Origin: Prostheceraeus crozeri
Lineage: Eukaryota > Platyhelminthes > Polycladida > Euryleptidae
Reading direction: 5' to 3'
DNA length: 64,000 nt
NCBI GenBank assembly: GCA_907163375.1
Contig: CAJQUW010004557.1
Location: 94,501-158,500 of the forward strand
The notes under the pieces are model-generated. The model made no database searches and was not told the DNA's origin. It saw only the letters and a list, made by a program, of their open reading frames with translations. Shown here piece after piece: positions 35,789-47,586 of the stretch (position 1 is its first letter; each line of letters begins with the position of its first letter). The translations under genes were made by a program, and so were the position numbers.

Positions 35789-37837
35789 AGATGTACGCGG
35801 ACAGATAACATGTGAAAGCGCCGAAAAGTGGATGCAAGCGGTATGAAAGTTATTACATAAAGGTGAAAGTTGAGGAGGAACCACGGTTATCATTAATCAT
35901 TCATTTTGAAATAATTGCACTAATTGAATAATTTGCTACGCTTTAGTCAACGCTTGATTCCATCTTTGATGATGGGGTGTCAGAAAAGTGGACTATGCGT
36001 TGCATTAAACTTATCGATAGGCAAATTGCTCCTTTAAATGAGAAAATTTCCACTCGATTCATTGTACTTCTATACTTTCTTTAATCTGAGGAAGTCCACC
36101 TAGCTTGAATTTTAAACGCTCAAAGTTGATCATTTCGTTAATAACTGTATTTAATAGACCTAGACCTCTTCCAGTGTTTCTCCGATATTCTTTTGACATA
36201 GAAAATTGCAAGCGTTGCCACTGGCATGTCATCTTTGCCAAAACAGTAGAATGATGTGGAATGCAGTCAATAGTTATACTTGTTCAGTTTGCCTAATCAA
36301 TATTTTTCTACATGCCATTTTTCATAGAGCAATTCAATCTTTTTTTATCAAATAATATCATAATGTAATGTTTGTGCGACGTTTGTTACAACCAACTTGT
36401 TCTGCTTATCTAATGTATCAAGGACGGAAATAATCAACATTTGTTGCTGTAAACTAGCACATAAAAATTACTTCAACATGCAAAAGGTAGGGGGATCTAT
36501 TGACAGCAGATGAATATGATTGTCATAAATGTAGATACATTGCTTACTTGGTTAGGACAATCCTAGCATTTTAGTGAGCTTCCATACGTGAAATGTGGCT
36601 TAGGAGCGCCAACATGACTTGCTATTATTTGACTTGTTTTTTGACTTGTTCAACTATTTGTATTTCAATTAAAAGTCTCGAATTCTTATCGAATCTCAAA
36701 TTCATTTTTTTTTCCATTTAGATCCTAAGAGAGGCACGGTAGCAAAGTCCTCTGTCTTGTCATCTATTATCGAAGTTCATTTTTGCTGATGAAGATAGCT
36801 TGCACCTTACAAATAATATCTAATCACAGAACTAAATATTTTCTCAATATGAAGCAAAAATTCAAGATTCAGTTTATCAAATATTTGCAAATCGATTGAG
36901 GAAATGTGGAAGCACACGATGAAATTGTCCCTCCTGTGAGTCATTACTGCAGCTTAACAACCTATGTTTAAAACATGAAGATGATCTGCGCTGTGTGCAA
37001 CGCGCTACTTAACTGAGACTTCTTGCAATGTAGGTAAAGAATGACCAGCGATATTTTATTACAGCTGAGCCTTGTAACATTCTTGTTTAATCTTAACTGT
37101 AACAGATACAAAACATCGGGTTGAAAAAGAAAAAGGTTATTATGTCATTAATATCGATCATTTACGAACTGAAATGTATCAAACGATCACTTAGAAACGT
37201 CTGGTTCCTCCTCGTGCAATCTGCTGACTCGGAACTTCCTCCTGTTGGTGAAAGAAGACTTTCAATGGTCGATAATGCGTGGAAGCGTAAAATGTCGTTT
37301 TCTCCTGTCGAAGTTAGGTGATCGTGTTGATTTGGTCGGAAGAAATTATAAATGAATCAATAATTATGATATTGTGACATATGTTGAAAACTTACCGTTA
37401 AGGAACTTAAGTAGGTTTTTCTTCAACACAGCTCAGCACCGCATGTTTTCTTTCCCTAAAACACACATGTGTCCAATTATTGTGGCATGTTTTCTCATAG
37501 CCCCTAAAAAGAGTCACAGCTGCCAATATCACATTTTTACCATTGTGCGCACCCTTATCTATTGTTAACATTTTTTATCCTTCTATTTTTCCCTTATATT
37601 TTGCATGGAATTTGATGTTCCTCCCTGTAGCATTTACTGTACTCATTGGAACCACTTGTCATCACACATTTTTAAATAGATCATGTCATGGTAATTAATC
37701 TGTAGCCATCTGATGGTTAAACAGCATGCGAAATGGACTTTTTTCATACATGCGATTGAAGATATTGAATGTAACATCGTAGTGTTCGTTGTCTTTCGAC
37801 AAGGATGAGAAAAGGAGTTTTTCGACGATGTATCTGT

Positions 37838-37920
37838 ATCATAAAAATAAATTGGTTAACACCAATATTTCAGACAGCACCGCTGTCCATCATCAGGTCC
37901 TTCATGCATAAAGGGAAATA
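37838..37920 (-). repeat. Penelope-like 3'-tail-like fragment
   Basis: On the minus strand CCTGATGATGGACAGCGG, then TGCTGTCTGAAATATTGGTG and TTAACCAATTTATTTTTATG. CTGATGATG...GAAA(T)...AATTTATT sequences often follow the coding part of Penelope-like and some other retroelements. Assignment rests on this resemblance only. Confidence 0.3.
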
Positions 37921-38918
37921 TATGAATGTATAGCATGTACTGATTCATGACTTCTGATGTGTACTGAATGCTAAAAAATTGATCGTCGGAACGAATACTC
38001 ACTTCTAAATTCTCCACGATGTGCATTGTGCACAATCTAGCGTTATATTTTCTCTGTTTGGATATTTGAATGATTATAGATAGAAACTTAAATTTGAGAG
38101 CGATGTGAGATGACAAATTAAAAGTACATCTATTGCACGTGGAGAACCATGCTCACACAGTGAGTCCGAACTTACTGCGTTACATCACAATATTGCCAGA
38201 AAATCGATCCAGAAACCTGTTTACCAAGGACTTTGACCTTTTTACTACTGACAGAAACTACTGAAAATCTTAATTAGAAAATAGAATATTTATCAATGTG
38301 TAATTATGTGTTACTCTGAATTTAAAATGTAAATAGTTGAATCAGTCAATTTTGTGAAGTGTGAAACAAAGATGGTAGATTTGTTCATGTAGGATGAATA
38401 AGGCGTTATAGTGCGCATCAGAGCATGCTTCAATGGGTTCTTAAATCCTTCATGAAATTATCCTCATTTTCCGATGTGACAAGTCAATCAGGCATTCATG
38501 TAGATGTAAATTCTTTATCAAGATTTACGATGCAATTTTTAATTCATGGATTTTGAAATAGCAATCAATCGAAATTGCAAAATTCTCAGTATGCGAAATA
38601 TATTCGAAGTTTATCTTCTTAAAATGTATTTCTGGTTTTATTATGCATAATGTTCGATACATGAGCTTGATTATGCTGATTTCAACCGCACCATTGAAAC
38701 TGAATCGGATTTGCATTAAATCGTATTGATGAATTGAATTATTTACCATAGATGATAGATTCATAGTTGTTTTCACTTCTTGTTGCCGTGTACATCAGCG
38801 CTATTTACTTAATAGTTTGCATATCTTAACAGTTTTTTGACCTAAATCATATGTTGTTTTCTTGTGTAAATCATACTCACATTTCATTTGGGCTTATATT
38901 TCACTCTCTTACTTCCAG

Positions 38919-39032
38919 CTCCTAACAGTCTACGTTGACCGCAATGCAGCGTCAGATCCTATGTGGTACGTAGCCGAGCGTGGCTTTGAGCGTGGCAAAG
39001 TTCCAGCTGCGTACGTCGAACTTATTAAATAA
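38919..39032 (+). CDS. SH3GLB: Endophilin-B (SH3GLB) last exon: second half of SH3 domain
   Basis: After CTTACTTCCAG, 37 codons and TAA: LLTVYVDRNAASDPMWYVAE, RGFERGKVPAAYVELIK. Joined to DE from the previous exon this completes the SH3 fold: the strand of the n-Src loop, the Trp of the ligand groove (MWYVAER), Gly and the ALYDY/VPxxY-type end VPAAYVEL. Vertebrate endophilin-B ends ERGNQKGKVPITYLELLN, so the stop position fits the family exactly. SH3 domains of this family bind proline-rich partners. No clear AATAAA was seen close behind the stop. Confidence 0.93.
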   Translation, partial: LLTVYVDRNAASDPMWYVAERGFERGKVPAAYVELIK

Positions 39033-39479
39033 CTCGTCTGGTGATAAGTTCATTTTTCTGCTGCTACTGCTGTCTTAGGAGATTTATAATCAGTCTTATC
39101 TTCTTCCTCTATGTGTTAAAAGTAGGTGTTTTCTCCGACATAAAACTTTGAGACCACTTGAGAGAAAGACACGTGTTCTCTCATCTCATCAAGTATTGGA
39201 ATGGTATAATTGTGAAGTTGTTTATAATCGTGCATAATTCTCATCCTTTACATCATTCCAGTATCATCGACAACCATTTTGGTCATTATCCATTAAGCTT
39301 CATGCGCATTCGATAAACCCAATTCCCTTTATTTTTTGGTTTATTGCGCAAATGTGCATTTTAAAAAAGAATGTATCAGCCATTTTTGCAAGAATATAAA
39401 TCGATGCAAGTTAATGAATGCCTTTTCTGCTGAATTCTTGTTGATGTTAGTCATGTATTGCTCTGACAATCCAATGATC

Positions 39480-39565
39480 AGAGTTGGTTAAGAGCTATAC
39501 TTCTGTATGAAAGTGTACGGAGGATTCGGGGTTCAAGCTTGTCCGTCGGCTTTAGGAGATGCAAC
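39480..39565 (+). repeat. tRNA-derived SINE head, family 1, copy B
   Basis: A box TTGGTTAAGAGC, B box GGGGTTCAAGC, followed by TTGTCCGTCGGCTTTAG. This parallels 640-712, where the B box is followed by CTGTCCGCAGCTAAAG. Confidence 0.5.
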
Positions 39566-39875
39566 CGCTCTCATTATAGGGATATTGCAGGTTTCCACCG
39601 TTCATTATCGGAGATTTGCAACTTGTTAAAAATGATTTCCATTCATTAACGTGAGCATTCTAAAGGGTGCGCCGTGGTAGCCAAGAGATCTTGTGATTTG
39701 AAAGATTAGACTCAATGGTGCTTGTCAATTTTATTGGTACAGATAAGTTTTTTGAAACTTCCATGTGAATATTGTGGTTCACACCACAAATAACAGCATC
39801 TTCAATCATGGAACCAATGCAGAAGTCGCCATGAACTTATGCGTCAAATTTTATATCTATTCGCCTTTGCAGGTT

Positions 39876-39968
39876 AGCCTGACAATGGGACGAAATTATA
39901 TCTAGTCCGGGCAAAGGCTTCTGCAATGAGCAAGACCCGAAAATGACACTTTCACAGAATGATGTGTT
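39876..39968 (+). repeat. Inverted-repeat element family M, arm fragment
   Basis: GCCTGACAA, TTCTGCAATGAGCAAG, CCCGAAAATGACACTTTCAC and AGAATGATGTG align with the arms of the elements at 45063-45737 and 57560-59527. Only one arm is recognisable here. Confidence 0.6.
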
Positions 39969-40883
39969 TATCTAAAATACGATTAATCATGGAGGTTTCC
40001 CAATTGTAAATGTCAAAAAGTAGATGTCATGAAAACTTGTTTTTCCATTAAAGCACTTCACCCAGCATTATAGCCAATTTTCACTGCACTGAGTTTTTTT
40101 ACTAACCTTGCTCAAAATTTGAACGATTATGAATAAATTAGGATTGTATACCTATCACATCAATACCCCAATTCGGTGGATGCACCATATTTTCCGAATT
40201 CATAACCGTTTAAATTTTGTGCAATGTGCGGTAAACGCTTCAGTGCAAGATGATGTTTTCATCACAGATAATGAATTGCCAGAATTAGGAATCTCCAGCA
40301 TGTGAGTAATAAGAATTTTAGTTCCCAAGCACTTACACTATTAAAGAGTGAATATAGCTGGTTCTTGCATCCCATAGTAGAATTGTAATGGAATAATCAT
40401 GATTTCTATGTTTAATATTATGAAAACATCCAACTACTTCGTTAAAAATTTAGAAAGTTCCTCATTTTCTCTAAATCTTGTTGCAAGCTCACGAGGAAAT
40501 TTAATCAAAAATCGTTCATCCAAGAACGTTGATGAACCTTTCTAATGCGTCACACCTCGTGCGTGCTGTAATTAACATGAAGGAAACTATAGTGATGACG
40601 AACTTACAACTGAGGCCTTTTGCGAGAACTTGTTCAAGTCAGTACTACATTTTTACATTGACTTTACGCATGATTCTATTGGTTAGTATTGTTCTGTGAA
40701 TAGATAATTGATGTAGAATATGCATTCAATTAATGAAATGATTTTTTGATATTTTAATTTTCGAATTTATTAACATTAAAGGATCCTTTGTAAATAGAAG
40801 TGAGTAAACCTGAGAAAAGTGAAGTGACCAAATTATTAAATAATAATATTGCAGTAAATGCTGCTTTTTGCAAACACAATGTA
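39969..40883. other. No gene seen
   Basis: AT-rich; nothing assignable. Confidence 0.4.
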
Positions 40884-41250
40884 AATAGAATAATTGAATA
40901 TTGAGTAGCTTGAATAGCTGCCATTTATTCCAATGTCAGACATCATCAGCAGGCCTATTTCACATCTCTCAACATTGACACAACTCTCTATTTAAAGTTG
41001 CAGCCATGTCCGGGTAAATTTAAGATTTGCATGTTAGTGATATCTAATGAATGCCCGTCGAAATTTCGCTAACTTGCAAATTAAAAATCTTAAATTTACC
41101 CGGCCATGGCTGCAATTTTCAGGAGAGAGTTATGCTGAACTAAGTGACCTAGGCCTGCTGATGATTCCTGATATTGGATGAAATGGCAGCTATTCAAATC
41201 CGTTCCAATTTTTCAACTGAAGATGCAGCTCAATATTCAATTATTCTATT
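40884..41250. mobile_element. Fold-back MITE, 367 bp
   Basis: Perfect 22-bp terminal inverted repeat (AATAGAATAATTGAATATTG..), with the inversion continuing in patches for about 150 bp per arm: AATAGCTGCCATTT, CATCATCAGCAGGCCTA, GCAGCCATG.CCGGGTAAA and TTTAAGATTT. A short centre (about 40 bp, GAATGCCCGTCGAAATTTCG) separates the arms. No coding capacity. One arm of a second copy is at 5971-6040. Target duplication not evident. Confidence 0.85.
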
Positions 41251-42920
41251 CTGTTAATATTTTTTAGTTTATTGCATTATTAATCAGCTACACTTTCTAT
41301 GAAATTATCAATGGGAATGAGTAACACAGAAGATGCAATAACGCAAGCATCACTCAATGTTGTTCCACAATAGTCCATAATCAAGGAAAGTCTTTCTATT
41401 GCTACTAATGTCTTCATCCACATTATTTCTGTTATTCATTTTTTAAAATTCATCAACGTCGCATGCCTTTGGCTTGACGTTGATGAAGTTCATTTGATGT
41501 TTTAATTTGACTGAATAACAAATGTTCATTTTACGATTTGTTGTCGAATTAAGTACGACCTATTTTCTATTATTTTCAGTAATTGTGCCATTGTGCTGTA
41601 AGAAATTTCAATGCATTGCATTGTTAGCTGAAATTTTGAATATTTTCCGTAGAAGTTCAATTATAGAGACGTGATTCCATTATAGCTTTTAACTTAAATA
41701 ATTGTAGCTCCTTACAACAATTCAGCTGATGTATGATTTGGCCGACAGCGTAATTGAAGTACGCCTACATGCTACCACGCGGAGAAATTATGTGCCAGAT
41801 TGGCACCAAGATAACACTCAAAGATTTATAATGTGTTAAAAGTGACATTATTTTTGTTTTCATGATGCGTGCTCCTGTATTCGCTACACACATGGAAACT
41901 AGTCGAGATTTTCAGGCGGTCATTCACGCCGACTGAAGTTAGCATCCGACCTCAGAGCGGCTCATGATCTGACTCAGATCAGTTACGATGTGAATTAAAT
42001 TATATTTGCAAAGCTCCATTTTATCATTTGTATGACATCTTTAGCTGCCTCAGTTTTGCTATGAGTCACTGATCGCTTTTCTCAAGTTCACTTTTGTCGA
42101 CTGGATGTCACTAATGAACTGTTGAGACAGTGACAGACAACGAGATCTGAACCTCGACTGATCTCAGTGTGGACTCACATGCTCGATGTCCCTCCATATC
42201 TTGATGGCCGACGTAGGGATAAAGATTTAAGCGCCGTGTACGCACATTGTACGTTAACGTTCAGCTTAATATCGATAAGTAAGAGAGCTTGCGCTTTATG
42301 TCAGATGACATGCCTTCGTTACAACCGAGTGAAACGTTTTACAGAAATGCATTATATACGAGTTGCTTTTTAAGCAACTTTCGTTGCGTTATAGGCATAG
42401 CAAGGATGTGATTTTCGGCTTTTGCCGAAATCCGGTTGCCCCCCCCCCACCAAAAGAGTTAATTGTCAGTGTAGGCCAATGTTTATTTCTGACAGCTCTC
42501 ATAGCTAAATAATCAAATCCCTGCACACGTGAGAGAATGCCTACGTTATAAGAGAATCTTTTATAATTTTATACACATTTCCAGTGAAAGTGAAAGGCAT
42601 CACAGAGCTGAATTTTCACATTAGTTCACGCTGTGTTCGTAACATGAGCACAAACCGAACACTATTGTGTCTCGCGTTCGAGTTTTGACAGTCGAGTTTA
42701 AGTTTCGTGCTGACAAGAGCTCTTTGTTAATTTGAAATCGTGTTAATTTGATAACCGAACCTGTACTAGCTAAAGACAAGTTATCTAGAATATTATATTC
42801 CACGACGATGAAGGTTACATCAGCGTTCTCTTAATGTAGTTGCATAGATAGATCGGCAACTACATCTAGATGGCCAATACATGCATCTGTTTACAAGTGA
42901 GCAATGCATGACCGAACCAC
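41251..42920. other. No supported gene; poly-C tract at 42440-42450
   Basis: A run of C bases follows CCGGTTG. A short frame at 42167-42373 (+) is unassigned. The sequence before the hAT fragment probably holds its decayed upstream part. Confidence 0.4.
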
Positions 42921-42968
42921 GAAGATAAGCCACCCTTCTGTGCGATCCCTCAGTCTGATGATGGGCCG

Positions 42969-43250
42969 AGCTCGCTGACCGTTATCCGCATCTCAGCAGA
43001 GCAGTGCACGCCATTTTTGCTACCTCACCCATCTGCGCCGCAAGCGAACGTGGATTTTCAACATCGGGATTGGTACTTCTATTCTTGCCCCACCCCCATC
43101 GGCAAAAATGTGTGTGTGGTGGCCTGGGGGGGAAGAATAGAAGTACCGCGGGATTTGTCATAAGCAATCAACAGTGCAGTCTAAGTACAGAGCAGCTTGT
43201 CAAACATCTTTTTATTAGATCGACAACCGGTCTACATCCTCTGACAGAGG
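42969..43250 (+). pseudogene. hAT transposase C-terminal (dimerisation) fragment, interrupted by a MITE
   Basis: Plus-strand frame reads WAELADRYPHLSRAVHAIFA, then TSPICAASERGFSTSG and, after an inserted piece, AGFVISNQQCSLSTEQLVKH and LFIRS. This is the C-terminal hAT dimerisation region, where the family has ATS..SER.FS..G followed by R..L....V..L.FL. A TGA stands where the first Trp of the usual WW pair is expected, just upstream. The frame stays open across the inserted 76-bp MITE because insert plus duplication is 84 bp. No inverted repeats or N-terminal domains were located. Confidence 0.8.
43072..43147. mobile_element. 76-bp mini-MITE inserted in the hAT fragment
   Basis: Ends are perfect 15-bp inverted repeats, GGTACTTCTATTCTT, with inner C-rich and G-rich runs that also pair. 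It is flanked by TCGGGATT (43064-43071) and GCGGGATT (43148-43155), an 8-bp target duplication with one mismatch, as hAT transposases make. It separates two halves of the hAT dimerisation motif. Confidence 0.85.
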
Positions 43251-43677
43251 GTAATCACTGAACTTTTAATCTTATTCACATTGCTTTGCCATTTTTTTGT
43301 TTGTGTAGTCTCCTCCATTGAACTATTATTTTTGTATTAAAATGTGCTTTAAATGAATTACTCGGAAAATAAATTTCCATAGAGCACATAAACTTCATTA
43401 GGGGCAGGCAGTTCAAATTTCGTGTGAACTGCCGTTTCCAAGAGGTGTGACTCGTACTATTTGATCGACATTTTCATTCATAAATCATGACACTTTCTAT
43501 CATAAATATAGTCCATTGAACCATGGTCGAAGCACAGCGCATAGTACAGCGTTTTCTTAAAACAGCCAGCTCTTCTCAGGTCTCCATGCATATCCTTTTC
43601 ACGATAAAAATATCTGTCATGCTACTCATATACCGTGTTGCATTATTAGTACAATGAATGATTATATTTTGCTACAG

Positions 43678-43810
43678 CAAGGAAATAGTTGGTGTTCCGA
43701 AGTTTTTACCTGATGCAAATATCATCCGTAGTTTTTTGGGTTTATCTGGGACTCAGTCGACAACGCATCCCCACATACGCGAGCGAACATATGTCATTCC
43801 GCATTCATAG
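43678..43810 (+). CDS. Candidate terminal exon (unassigned)
   Basis: After TATTTTGCTACAG an open frame reads KEIVGVPKFLPDANIIRSFL and GLSGTQSTTHPHIRERTYVI before TAG. Sequence continues coding-like in another frame beyond. No family recognised; it may be an element scrap or a real 3' exon. Confidence 0.22.
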
Positions 43811-44839
43811 TCTCGACGATCTAATGCTGCTTGCCGATTCACTGACACCTATTGCTATCTTGTCCTTAAAACGATCGATCAACGTGGTAGAAAGTTTCAT
43901 CAACACAACCAGCTGCGGGTGGCTCGCTCTCTCAAGCTGCATAGAGAAGGTGATAACGTGGCGTTCCGATCACCTTTCTGTTGATGGGAATGCTCGAATC
44001 GTCGTGAAATGAAATGTTTAAAACCCAGGGTAATACTTTTAATGTCACGTTCGTAGCTTTATACAAAGTCAAACTTTTGAACGCGGAAAGAGATTGTTAA
44101 ATGGTTTTAAGATGTAAAGGAGTGGTGGGCAACCAAGCTGGGATAGAGGGCCCGTGAGAGGGCTCGCGGAACAGCAATTTAGAAAGGCAAATAGGTATGT
44201 TCAAAATTCCTATATTTGTCTCTTTTGAGCGTAATTTTAAGGACTGCTGGATACATGGTGGTATTTGTAAATGTAATTGTATCCAACTAAGCTGTTGTCT
44301 TAAGAAGCTGTATTTTGTATTCCAAAATCTATATGAATGATGAAATGTGCATAGCTCAAACTAATTGCGGTAGCTTTTTTGTGTTATTAAATGATGGTAA
44401 TATGACCTTATTGCTAATAGGATAATATTTCCTTTTTTCATCGAAAAATTACGGTCTACAATCTAAATGACGTACATCAATCCGCCTACATAACGTACAA
44501 TAACATAAGTAGAAGCTGGTTAAGCTATATGCACCTAAGTAATACTTAGTAAGTATACACGGACTTGCGTCATCCATACATAAACGGCTTTCGAAAAGCA
44601 CACACACGCTCCCCAAAGGATACTCGGCCAATAATGCCATTCTATTACAAAATTGGTCCAGTATACAAATAAAATCCAGAAAGAATAATTGAAAGAAAAG
44701 TTGACTTATAGAAATCACATATCTTCACGCAGTTGGTGACTATTTCACTTACCTTCATACTCAGATATTCATTGCGAACGGAACATGGTTTGAGCATTCG
44801 AATGAAATTTTTGTGCTCAATAAGTAATTAGTTAATGCG
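43811..44839. other. No gene seen
   Basis: AT-rich with chance frames. A GC-richer patch at 44119-44170 is unassigned. Confidence 0.4.
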
Positions 44840-45006
44840 TTTGCAAATTCTGCAAAGGTCAACCTCAAGGTTAGAAGTACCTTTTAAAGGTCAAAGTCGG
44901 ATTGGGTCATTTTCACAACACCGATTCAAATGATGTCAGCGGACCACTTTATATATGAGAATCAGTGGCGGGACACCCAACCTGGGTCGGTGGGCCACCA
45001 CTGATG
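44840..45006 (+). repeat. Dispersed repeat, copy B
   Basis: Second copy of the repeat at 25085-25240, same orientation. It ends at CCACCACTGAT, a little before an inverted-repeat element. Confidence 0.7.
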
Positions 45007-45062
45007 TATAGTCTAAAACGGGTTACCAGTTTGTACTCTTTTACTCTTCCCGCTAATCATAT

Positions 45063-45737
45063 TTGCCTGACAACCAGAACGAGATTCTACATGGAACAGG
45101 GCCGAAAATAAGACCTTCAAATAATGATATGCACTTCAAGCCCATTGAAAATCTGCGAGTCTGCCGAGGTCTACCCGGTTCCACTTCCTATGAAACAGCA
45201 TAAAAGAAAAGCGCATTAAATTCAATGGGAGGCATATTGAGGTGCTGGGTGAATATGACACTGTGCTTTCTCTGGTTAAGTGAGAAGTGCTATGTCTGGA
45301 ACCAAATTGTTTGGCCTGGAACGACTTCAAGACATCTTCTATCATGTTCACGCGTTCTAAAACCAAGCACATCTAGATTTAGCAAGCATTTTAATGGCTG
45401 TTTAATCCAACATTGATAGCAACATTTAGCCACATTATCGCATGCAAAATCAATCAAAAGTTGCTGTTGGCACGATAACAACATGCACAGATCATAGGAA
45501 ATGATCTGAAGACATTGCATTCCAAAAGTCTTGTCTCCAAACTTTGTACTTGTCACTTAATCAGAGAAAACACTAACAAATCTGCTTCACAATTGATTTA
45601 CATTGCATTTTCTTCGATATATCTCACCAGAAGAGGAGCATAATAGTACTCGGCATTCTTCTGTGGAATCTCATTTTCGGTCTCGTTCCGTAAAGAAACT
45701 CATTCTTGGTACCGGACTGCATCCGATGTGTTTTGTC
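45063..45737. mobile_element. Inverted-repeat element family M, copy 1 (about 675 bp)
   Basis: The left arm (TTGCCTGACAACCAGAACGA ... GGCCGAAAATAAGACCTTC) and the reverse complement of the right arm (AGAATGAGTTTCTTTACGGA, ACGAGACCGAAAATGAGA) match each other and the arms at 57560-59527. Arms are about 130-150 bp and the centre is non-coding. Exact termini and target duplication were not resolved. Confidence 0.65.
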
Positions 45738-47225
45738 AGAGATTCCAAAAGTGCAACTCGCTTCAAAAAAGCTTCAAATGCTGAAGCATCCAATTCCATG
45801 CGCACTTGAGTGTGTAGCGATCCGTGTGTCGCAGTGATCCTCGGTCGATTTCCACTGGTGGCGGGATATCGGATATTTGCCGACACCTGTGAGTGCTGCG
45901 AGTTAAAGGACCGCAACATTCAATAATTGAGACTTTGAACACTGGTCAGAGGCGCTCGCTCAGGGAAGATAGTCTTATATATTTACTGGTTAATGCATAT
46001 GTAAATGTGTCTGCAGACTGCATGTCATCGGGTACTCATCTTACACTTTCCCATCAGGTGAAATGTGTCAGCAAGTCAGCAGGTTGGTCCTTGTTATTTT
46101 GAATCTATAGATCAGTATCAAATGGAAGTGACATTAAAAGTTGTTTAAATTATAATCTGCAATTGATGTGTCTTGATCAGGGATGTGGAGGCTGAAGCGA
46201 TAGAAGCGAATGCACGACGATCGCTTCCGCTTCCGAAAGTATCAAGATACTAATGACTGACATGATACTAATTCGTGTGTCAAGGCGAGACGAGACACTT
46301 CTGACTTTCAACCGCAAATCTTCCTATGAGTTAAGTAATAGTTGTCATATTTAGTGCTGACCCTATTACATATAATAACAACTTTGCACCTGTATTACTA
46401 AATGTAATTATTTATAATTTTCTCATTATGATGAAAACGAAGGTGTGTTATCTCAGAATACTGCCATTCGAAATCAGAAAACCTCAATATCATCTTATCA
46501 ATGACAACTTTACACAGAGAATGCAAAAGTTTCCGTCGACCTCTGTATGTATGCACATTCGAAGCATGCGAAATTCTTTATTTTGTGTGCATGTACAGTA
46601 TAGTCAACAACCTCTTGATAGTTGTTAGTAGGGGCTGAGGACTCATCACGCAGACTAAATGATTTCAGTATTTAATGCCATCCAGGTGAATGCATTCGAG
46701 TGACATAGCATGGTAGTGAAATACATTTGAATTTCATAAATTGCAAACCCAGACGATCACGCCGCCACACGCTGACTAACACAGTAATGACGCTGAAGAA
46801 AACATTTAGGAATGTGAAAAAGTTATCTTTATGTTCAGTTCACAACCAGATTTCTGTGACTGCTGCCGCTTCCAAATACAAATTTTATGACTACTCGGTA
46901 TAGACAAAGTTCATCCGAATTATTCAAGAATCAGAAAAATATCAACACCATTAACTATTCATTCTAGATTTGTCCATCACTTAATTTATGCTAGTCCGTA
47001 TATGTGAAATGGCAAAACATTTAGCGAAAGAGTTCAATGCAACTGCTCACTTAATATCATGAATGCGGTATTAGAAAAATAAATGAACCCTGTTTGTACT
47101 CGGAAGCACATCAGGCACGAAGCCGTTCTTCCATGTGGCCGAGTTGTCATTTATCCCACTCTCATTCTTCATGTGCTGAGTGTTTAGCAAGAATGCAGAG
47201 TGTACCTATCTTAAGAGTCTTAGAT
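45738..47225. other. No supported gene
   Basis: Around 46173-46240, CAGGGATGTGGAGGCTGAAG is followed by AAGCGATAGAAGCG and its inverted TCGCTTCCGCTTCC. It could be a single hAT-like end, but no partner was found. Confidence 0.4.
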
Positions 47226-47285
47226 TTGACCCGTTGAACCAATGTCTCCCGGACGCAGAGCGAGCACTCTACCACAAGGCCGGTA
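47226..47285 (-). repeat. tRNA-like sequence (probable SINE head)
   Basis: On the minus strand CCTTGTGGTAGAGTGCTCGC (A box) and TTGGTTCAACGGG (B box) about 40 bp later. It does not fold as a complete tRNA. Confidence 0.5.
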
Positions 47286-47586
47286 ATATCGTTTAACTTT
47301 GGTTGAAGTTTCCTGTCCTTCCCATCCAGTGGAAAGAAAAACCGTATCAAATTGAAGTTATATACTGCTTCTTGTTTACAGAATAATCAACTTATAACGG
47401 ACTCGCTTGTAACATACCCTTCTCGAAGCCAATTGCACGATTTCCTGTGTTAAAACATCTCGCATATAGCGTACCGTGCTTCGACCTATCCGATTGAAAC
47501 GTAGACCTACTTAATCTATAAAAAACGATTTATGTAAAAAAAATATTAAATTTTAAAGGATATTAAAGATAAACGATATTAAAGAC

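Larger units (their letters stand above)
29270..38918 (+). other. 9.65-kb endophilin-B intron splitting the SH3 domain
   Basis: GT at 29270 (GAG|GTGCGA) and AG at 38917-38918 (CTCTCTTACTTCCAG). It carries repeats described separately at 29695, 31053, 33234, 34148, 35618 and 37838. The remaining blocks of over 300 bp (29787-31052, 31135-33233, 34251-35617, 35789-37837, 37921-38918) show only short frames. One at 37201-37316 reads coding-like (SADSELPPVGERRLSMVDNA) but has no proper acceptor. Confidence 0.85.

Noticed and set aside
39660-39720. tRNA-Leu-like sequence (GCGCCGTGGTAGCCAAGAG)
   Set aside because: No B box at a suitable distance.
42440-42450. Poly-C tract as a regulatory site
   Set aside because: Simple homopolymer with no supporting context.
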